64,000 nt of DNA, taken from positions 1,302,001 through 1,366,000 of the forward strand of contig BLAL01000196.1 in assembly GCA_015698045.1 (NCBI GenBank), in the 5' to 3' direction. Every line of letters begins with the position of its first letter. Within the stretch, counting starts at the first letter, position 1. Positions 58,574-64,000 of the stretch are shown here, in pieces. Made by a program: the position numbers and the translations under genes. This stretch comes from Rhizophagus clarus. Taxonomy: Eukaryota; Glomeromycota; Glomeromycetes; Glomerales; Glomeraceae. The notes beneath the pieces were generated by a model that saw only the letters and a program-made list of their open reading frames with translations, had not been told where the DNA came from and did not search any database.

Positions 58574-60654
58574 ATGTCTACCGATAATAATAATACAGGA
58601 CTACCAAAATTTAGAATTAAAAGAGTTAACAATGAAAATAATAATAATTCTAATAATAACACATCAAATACTCTTAAAAAATTTTATAAAAATAACAAAA
58701 GCAGTTCAGTTGTTGGACTACCAAAATTACAAGTTATTCCCAAAGACTTTGAAATTGCAAAAAAAGTGAATTCGGCACCACAATCAGAAACTGAATTTCT
58801 AGTAAATCTCCTAGAAGCACCACAACCAGAAACATTAATTACGAAATTACTTCCGTATCAGAAGCAAGGCCTTGGTTGGATGTTATCAAATGAACACCCT
58901 AAAGAGCCAACTATTGATGAGGAAGTTCAATTCTGGATTCAAAAGGAGGATCAAACGAAAAAAATACTCTACTTTAATACATTAGCAAGGTTTGCAACAA
59001 TAACACGCCCTAATCTTGCCAGAGGTGGAATACTCGCTGATGATATGGGTCTTGGTAAGACGATACAAATGATTGCTTTGATAGCTTCCAAACCTGCAAT
59101 CAATTTAGATTCCACATATTCTAAAACTACTCTGATTGTTGCTCCTTTAAGTGTGCTTGAAAATTGGATTGACCAAATCAACAAGCATGTTAAGAAAGGG
59201 TCTCTTTCTTATTATGTTTTCATGGCGTTGATCGAATTAATGATCCAGAATTTCTTAAAACTTACGATATAATAATTACTACATATGCTATTCTTGCACA
59301 ATCAAATATAGAAGAAAGGAGTGGATTATTTGCCATTAAATGGCTTCGAGTTATCTTAGATGAAGGACATATTATTCGTACACAATCAACAAAACAAAGT
59401 ATTGCCGTATGTAATTTGGATGCTGAGAGAAGATGGATTCTTACAGGAACCCCAATTATGAACGAATTAAATGATATATATTCTTTAATTAAATTCTTAA
59501 AATTCACTCCTTTTGATAGTCTAGAAATATGGAATAGCATATTTAACAACAAAACAATAAAGTTTAAAGATGGTAACAATCTTAGAAGCTTAATAAAAGC
59601 CGTTTGTCTTCGTAGAACAAAGGATATGAAATTCAATGGACGTCCTATAGTATGTCTTCCTCCTATTAATTTCTATACTCATAAAATTAAGTTTAAGACG
59701 GATGAGAAAAAGATTTATGATAACATGGAAAGTAATATAAAAGAACAATTTAGGAGTTGGAAAGAATCAAGAAATGGCGATTTAAAATATAATTATGTAA
59801 CGTTTCTGGAAATGCTCCTGAGATTACGACAGATTTGCAATCACACAGAGCTTTGTAAGAGACAAATAAATGATGCTGATAGCAATATGAATGATGAAAG
59901 ATTGGCTGCCCTGAAAATATCTGTTAGTAATAATAAAAGTTGCTATATGTGCTCTAAACCATTAACAACTCCTACAATTACTCCTTGTAAACATATATTT
60001 GACAAAGATTGCATCAAAATTAGTTTTGGAGATGAACCATTTTCTTGTCCGATATGCCAAAATTCAGTTAATATGAATCAATTAATTGAATTAACAACAA
60101 TTCAAATAGAAGAAGAAATTAGAAATTTAGATGATTTTAAAATAAGTTCCAAAATTGAAGCTTTATTGAAATTTTTAAATCAAAATAACGATAAATCAGT
60201 AGTCTTCAGCCAATGGACATCTTTTCTTGATTTGATTGAAATTGCATTTAAAGATGCAAATGTCAAATTTGTTCGATTTGATGGCAAAATGTCACGTAAT
60301 CAGCGAGAAGAGACTGTAAATAATTTCAACAATGATCCGGAAATAAAGGTTCTTCTAATTAGTTTAAAATGCGGATCTTTGGGATTGAATCTTACTGTTG
60401 CTAATCAATGTTTTCTTATGGATCCTTGGTGGAATCCAAGTATTGAGGATCAAGCTATAGATCGAATTTATAGAATTGGTCAAACTCGGCCAGTTTCTGT
60501 CTTTAGATTTTTTATTGAGAATACAATTGAAGATCGCGTGTTTGAACTTCAAAAGAAAAAACGTGGCTTGATATTCCAAGCTTTTGATGAGCAGCGATCT
60601 GAGAATCTGAATATTGTTGATGAAGCCCTGCAAATTTTATTAGGCAGTAGTTAA
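58574..60654 (+). pseudogene. Rad5/HLTF-type SNF2 ATPase with RING finger, one-base frameshift
   Basis: The ATG is at 58,574. The first frame carries an Asn-rich N-terminus, LLPYQKQGLGWML (residues about 95-107) and the Walker A motif DDMGLGKT (156-163). The T-run at 59,217-59,220 is one base short: adding one T would continue KGSLSYYV into a frame reading FHGVDRINDPEFLKTYDI and on through LDEGH, LTGTPIMNEL, a C3HC4 RING (CYMC...PCKHIF...CPIC, 59,943-60,060), VVFSQWTSFLD, FDGKMSRNQR and DQAIDRIYRIGQT to the stop at 60,654. The corrected length is about 694 aa, shorter than yeast Rad5 and lacking a visible HIRAN domain. DEGH instead of DEAH is normal for this subfamily. Family members remodel DNA or chromatin, some with ubiquitin-ligase activity. 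Apart from the one-base gap it looks well preserved. Confidence 0.85.
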
Positions 60655-61269
60655 AGAATATTTTTAGTGTATATGCACATAATTATTGCGGTTTTCATAA
60701 ATCTGTGTAATTAAAGTCACATGATGATCACTTCAAAATTACGCGTTTTTTTTTTTTTCAAAGTAACGTCTAAAACCAAGTCGCGATTTTGCTTGTCCGT
60801 AAGAATATATTGCTTTAAAAAGTCTTTAGTGTGAGTTTTGAGTCATGAGAGTAGGAACGAAAGAAGAATGACGTAGGCGAGATTTTTCAAAGTTAAAACA
60901 AACAAGAATACGAAACTCAGGAAGGACTTAGGTGTCGTATCAGGGAGGCTTTTTTAATTTAACAATGAAAGTACATAGTTGAGTGTCCTCAATTTTAAAA
61001 AGTATATCTAACTATAACAACGAAGCTGCCGGTATATATTTTGTTTGAATAAGTAAGTGAAAAAAGAAAATTTTCCAATTGAAAACCAAAGAATATACAA
61101 AAGTCCGTCTATTTCTTTTTTTCAATAAAGAACGGTTTTTACTTGTCAAGATATGTAATATTAAGCAATTATTAGATCATTATATTACAATTGTGCAATA
61201 TTTACCAAATAACTAATTACAAGAACTATTGAACTAATCGAAGAGAATTTACCAATTCGCGTTTTTTTA
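60655..61269. other. Spacer between SNF2 gene and right array
   Basis: No gene or repeat is recognised. A homopolymer T-run lies near 60,748. Confidence 0.4.
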
Positions 61270-61907
61270 GAATCGTTATTTGATCAATATCAAGATGATT
61301 TTGGCTTGATTATTTGTAATTTTGACAATATCATCAACACAGCGAGTCAACATTAAGACGATATCATATCGATACCATTTTTATTTTGCGTTGTTTTAAC
61401 TATATCGTATCGATATCATCATTATTTCGCGTTTTTTTAAAAAAATATCGTTGTTTTAACTATATCGAGCCGATGTTGATTTGATATTCTTCAAATAAAT
61501 ATTTTTGCGATATCTTTTCGATATACCGAACCAATATTAGTACGATATCATTTATTTGCGTTTTTTTTTTTGAAAATTATCGTTTATTGTAACCATATCA
61601 AAGCGATGTCACTTCGATATTTCTTCAAGCAAATATTTTTACGATATCTTGTCGATACAACGAGTGAATATTGATACGATACCAATATTTATTTTGCATT
61701 TCTTTTTTGAAATTATTGTTATTGCAACGATATCATAATGGTAATGATTCGATGTTTCTTCAAGCGAATATTTTCACGATATCTTTTGTTAATATTGAAA
61801 CGATATTATGGTGACATCATAATGATATTGTTTCAATAAATCGATATCGCAATGATATGAATTTAACATTGTTATTATATCAATTCGGCATTGTTCAAAA
61901 ACTTAAG
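61270..61907. repeat. Right subterminal repeat array of the giant element
   Basis: Four to five units of about 138 bp contain GCGTTTTTTT, ATCGTTATTGTAAC-like, TTCTTCAAGCGAATATTTTT and CGATATCTTTTCGATA motifs (near 61,511, 61,640 and 61,779). In reverse complement they resemble the left array's units. Confidence 0.7.
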
Positions 61908-61920
61908 GTTTCTGTAAAGT

Positions 61921-62220
61921 ATACATTTAAATGGCGTTTATAATTAAAATTACTTAAAATTACAAATTGAAAAATTAAAAATTTATTATACTTTTTAAAA
62001 TTAAATAAACTCTATTTCAAAACACCTAGAAAATAAAACTTTTAATTAAAAAGATTTAAATAAATCAAATTTTATAAAAATTAAGCCAGTAATTAATTAG
62101 AAATTAATTGTTAAAGATGATAAATAATTGTTTTTTATATATAAATAATATTTTTTAAATACAGATATATGATTATTATCATATTTTTTATGTATTTTTA
62201 CTTTTTTTTACATTATTTAT
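61921..62220. other. AT-rich spacer outside the giant element
   Basis: No coding potential or repeats recognised. Confidence 0.4.
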
Positions 62221-62394
62221 ATGTATTTTTATATGCTCTACAAGTTTATTTAAGGCACCAAAAAAGGTTATAAATCCAAAATTTGATTTTATCTATATAA
62301 AGAAAAAAATCAAAAAAATTAATTTTTCTTAAAATTTACTTTTAAAACTTATTTTAATATTTTAAGTAAACTTGTAAAGTATATAAAAATACAT
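62221..62394. mobile_element. Small foldback MITE (174 bp)
   Basis: The left arm ATGTATTTTTATATGCTCTA and the following CAAGTTTATTTAA pair with the right arm (62,361-62,394) with a few mismatches, giving TIRs of about 33 bp. It has no coding capacity. Confidence 0.6.
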
Positions 62395-62602
62395 ACAATT
62401 TTTGATTTTAAAAGTTATATTATTGGTAAAATTTAATAATTAAAATTTATTATATAATTATAAATATAATATTTAATATAAAAAATTTATTTATTAATAA
62501 AATATTTAATAATACATAAAAAATATATAATATATAAAATTTTTAATAAAGTAAATAAATAAACTATAATCTTATATAATATAAAATTTAGATTATAAAT
62601 AT

Positions 62603-64000
62603 TTAATGTTCAATATTACTTTCTTCAGATTCTTCAATTACTATAATTTCATCTAAATTTTCTAATTCTTCTTCATTTATATTATCATCATTTAATTTTT
62701 GACCATTAGCTAAACGAAGATTAGAATATATAGATACTAATTTAAAAGTTCTTTCATTTGTTAATCTATTTCTTTTTATATTTTGAATAAAACCAAAATT
62801 TGACCAATTTCTTTCTGAAGCAGCATTTGATGCTGGAATTGACATTAATTTTACTGCAAACTTACTAAGAACTGGTACTTCTTGTTGAAATCCATTCCAC
62901 CAATCAATTGGATTACTTATTGCTTCTAATTTCCAAAATATTGAAGAATTAAATGGTCCTGTTTTATTATTATACCATAATAATTCTTTTACTAATTGAC
63001 CACTTAAATCCTGATTTACAAATTTTGATGTTTCTTCTGCAATCATTGAAAAAGGATATTCATCTGTTAAATCTTGACCATGATATCTTGGATTTAAATA
63101 GTAAGCAATAACAATTGCTGGATGATACATTTTTTCCCAACGTAGTGTACATTTATCAAGAATAATATCTTTTAAAGAAGTATTAGTCAACTGTTTAATT
63201 TCATTTTTTAACTTTGTAAATCTATAATAAAAAAATATTACTTATTATTATATATATATTAAATTAAAAATAAAAAAATTTTAGTAAAATTACAAACCTA
63301 TCATAAACTAATGATAAATTAGGTTGATTACTTTCAAATTCTCGTATAATTTTTGTAAATGGTTCTAATAATTGACATATTTCTTCAATATTAACCCAAA
63401 ATCCCTCAGTATCTATAAGTTTGGAATTAAGTGATGATGGTATTGATTTTCTAACACATTCTTCAAAAACAACATTCTATAATATAAATATATAATAAAT
63501 AAATAATTTTTAAACTTTTAAATTTTTCAAAAATAATATATAGATTTTACCTGTAATGCTTTTTTACTAGCAAGAAAAGATTGTAAACAAATGTAATGTG
63601 AACCCCATCTTGTAATTACTGGCAAATTAAATTTAATTGTTTTTCCTATTTTTTCAATTTGCAATCGTTCTAAACAAGCATTTTCAATATGATGCCTTTT
63701 AAAAAACTTAATAATTTCCTGTACTGGTGTAATAGTTTCTTTAATTAAAGCCAATTCAATAACGGATTTAATAAGAAGATTGATATTATGTGCAAAACAA
63801 CCTTAAAAAAAAATTAAAAAATTTTAGAAATAATTTTAAAAAATTAAATTAAATAAAAATTATTACCTAAAAATATTATATTTGGATAATCTTTTTGAAG
63901 AATACTATGTGCTTTTTTCATATTACTTGCATTATCAGTAATTACAGCTGCAATTTTTAATATACCAATTTCTTTAATAACAATATCAAACTGCTCAGCA
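62603..64000 (-). CDS. hAT-family transposase, C-terminal four exons (runs off the window)
   Basis: Exons: 63,867-64,000 (partial), 63,551-63,801, 63,298-63,476 and 62,603-63,221. All joins are GT-AG and in frame (FLG|CFAHNINLL, KKALQ|NVVFEECV, LVYD|RFTKLKNE). The visible 393 residues include AAVITDNASNMKKAH with a catalytic-type Asp, NLPVITRWGSHYICL and the C-terminal dimerisation region VPVLSKFAVKLMSIPASNAA, SERNWSNFG and NIKRNRLTNERTFKLVSIYS. An acidic tail (IEESEESNIEH) ends at the stop at 62,603. No stop or frameshift is seen, so the copy may be active. hAT enzymes make 8-bp duplications, matching the MITEs at 57,907 and 16,488. The N-terminal zinc finger and the terminal repeats lie beyond the window or were not found. 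Confidence 0.9.

Larger units (their letters stand above)
41151..61920. mobile_element. Putative 20.8-kb giant transposon with Tnp2-like transposase and cargo
   Basis: ACTTTACAGAAAC at 41,151-41,163 is the exact reverse complement of 61,908-61,920. Just inside each copy lie long arrays rich in ATCGAT and GATATC motifs: period about 135-150 bp on the left (41,161-42,360) and about 138 bp on the right (61,270-61,907). The two arrays are alike in inverted orientation; for example left CATCATACCAACAT pairs with right-array reverse complement TATCGTACTAATAT, differing only by transitions. Between them are a Tnp2/Plavaka-like transposase, a coiled-coil gene, a small spliced gene, an RG-tail gene, a Rad5-like SNF2 gene and two satellites. 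No target duplication is readable, so the boundaries and one-unit mobility remain hypotheses. Confidence 0.6.

Overview
This window looks like the genome of an arbuscular-mycorrhizal (Glomeromycotina, Rhizophagus-like) fungus. That is an inference from extreme AT richness, short GT-AG introns of about 55-75 bp, dense nested transposons, a YMDD non-LTR element of a type common in that lineage, and Tnp2-like, hAT and pogo transposases. I recognise no ordinary host housekeeping gene. Nearly all coding sequence sits in, or derives from, mobile elements.

Layout. (1) 0.3-13.7 kb is a stack of nested elements: a CpG-depleted relic of a foldback element (family A), a 244-bp MITE inside it, a decayed minus-strand LINE (1.64-11.93 kb) also inside it, a second foldback element (family B, 6.77-8.63 kb) inside the LINE, and the 3' end of another retroelement at 12.57-13.7 kb. 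(2) 13.7-23 kb is AT-rich DNA with a second copy of the MITE, a palindromic Tc1/mariner-type element, a hAT-like MITE, a probable 5.8-kb TIR element and an array of 112-bp cassettes carrying splice-site-like motifs. (3) 23-30.4 kb holds no recognisable gene. (4) 30.4-41 kb holds a coding relic, degenerate tandem arrays, a retroelement with a well-preserved CpG-rich copy of foldback element A inside it (32,822-33,808), a mariner-type MITE, a pogo/Tigger transposase pseudogene, a 110-bp satellite and a 1-kb purine-rich tract. (5) 41,151-61,920 is the main candidate discovery: a putative 20.8-kb transposon with matching 13-bp termini, long subterminal repeat arrays in inverted orientation, and several cargo genes. 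(6) 62.6-64 kb is the 3' part of an apparently intact spliced hAT transposase.

The putative giant element has a divergent layout. A central 5-kb hub holds a 180-bp satellite (about 9 copies), a 92-bp satellite (about 10 copies) and a duplicated upstream region with an internally inverted segment. To the left, on the minus strand, are a five-exon gene for a charged coiled-coil protein, a three-exon Tnp2/Plavaka-like transposase and a small spliced gene with a 15-nt microexon. To the right, on the plus strand, are a two-exon gene for a protein with 10-residue repeats and an RG-rich tail, and a Rad5/HLTF-type SNF2-RING ATPase with a one-base frameshift. A plausible reading is transposase plus DNA- or chromatin-handling accessory proteins, but that is inference. 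The transposase and the SNF2 gene each need one frameshift to be read through, so this copy may be defective or the assembly may carry small errors.

All coordinates come from reading by eye. Splice sites are manual GT-AG calls checked for reading-frame continuity.
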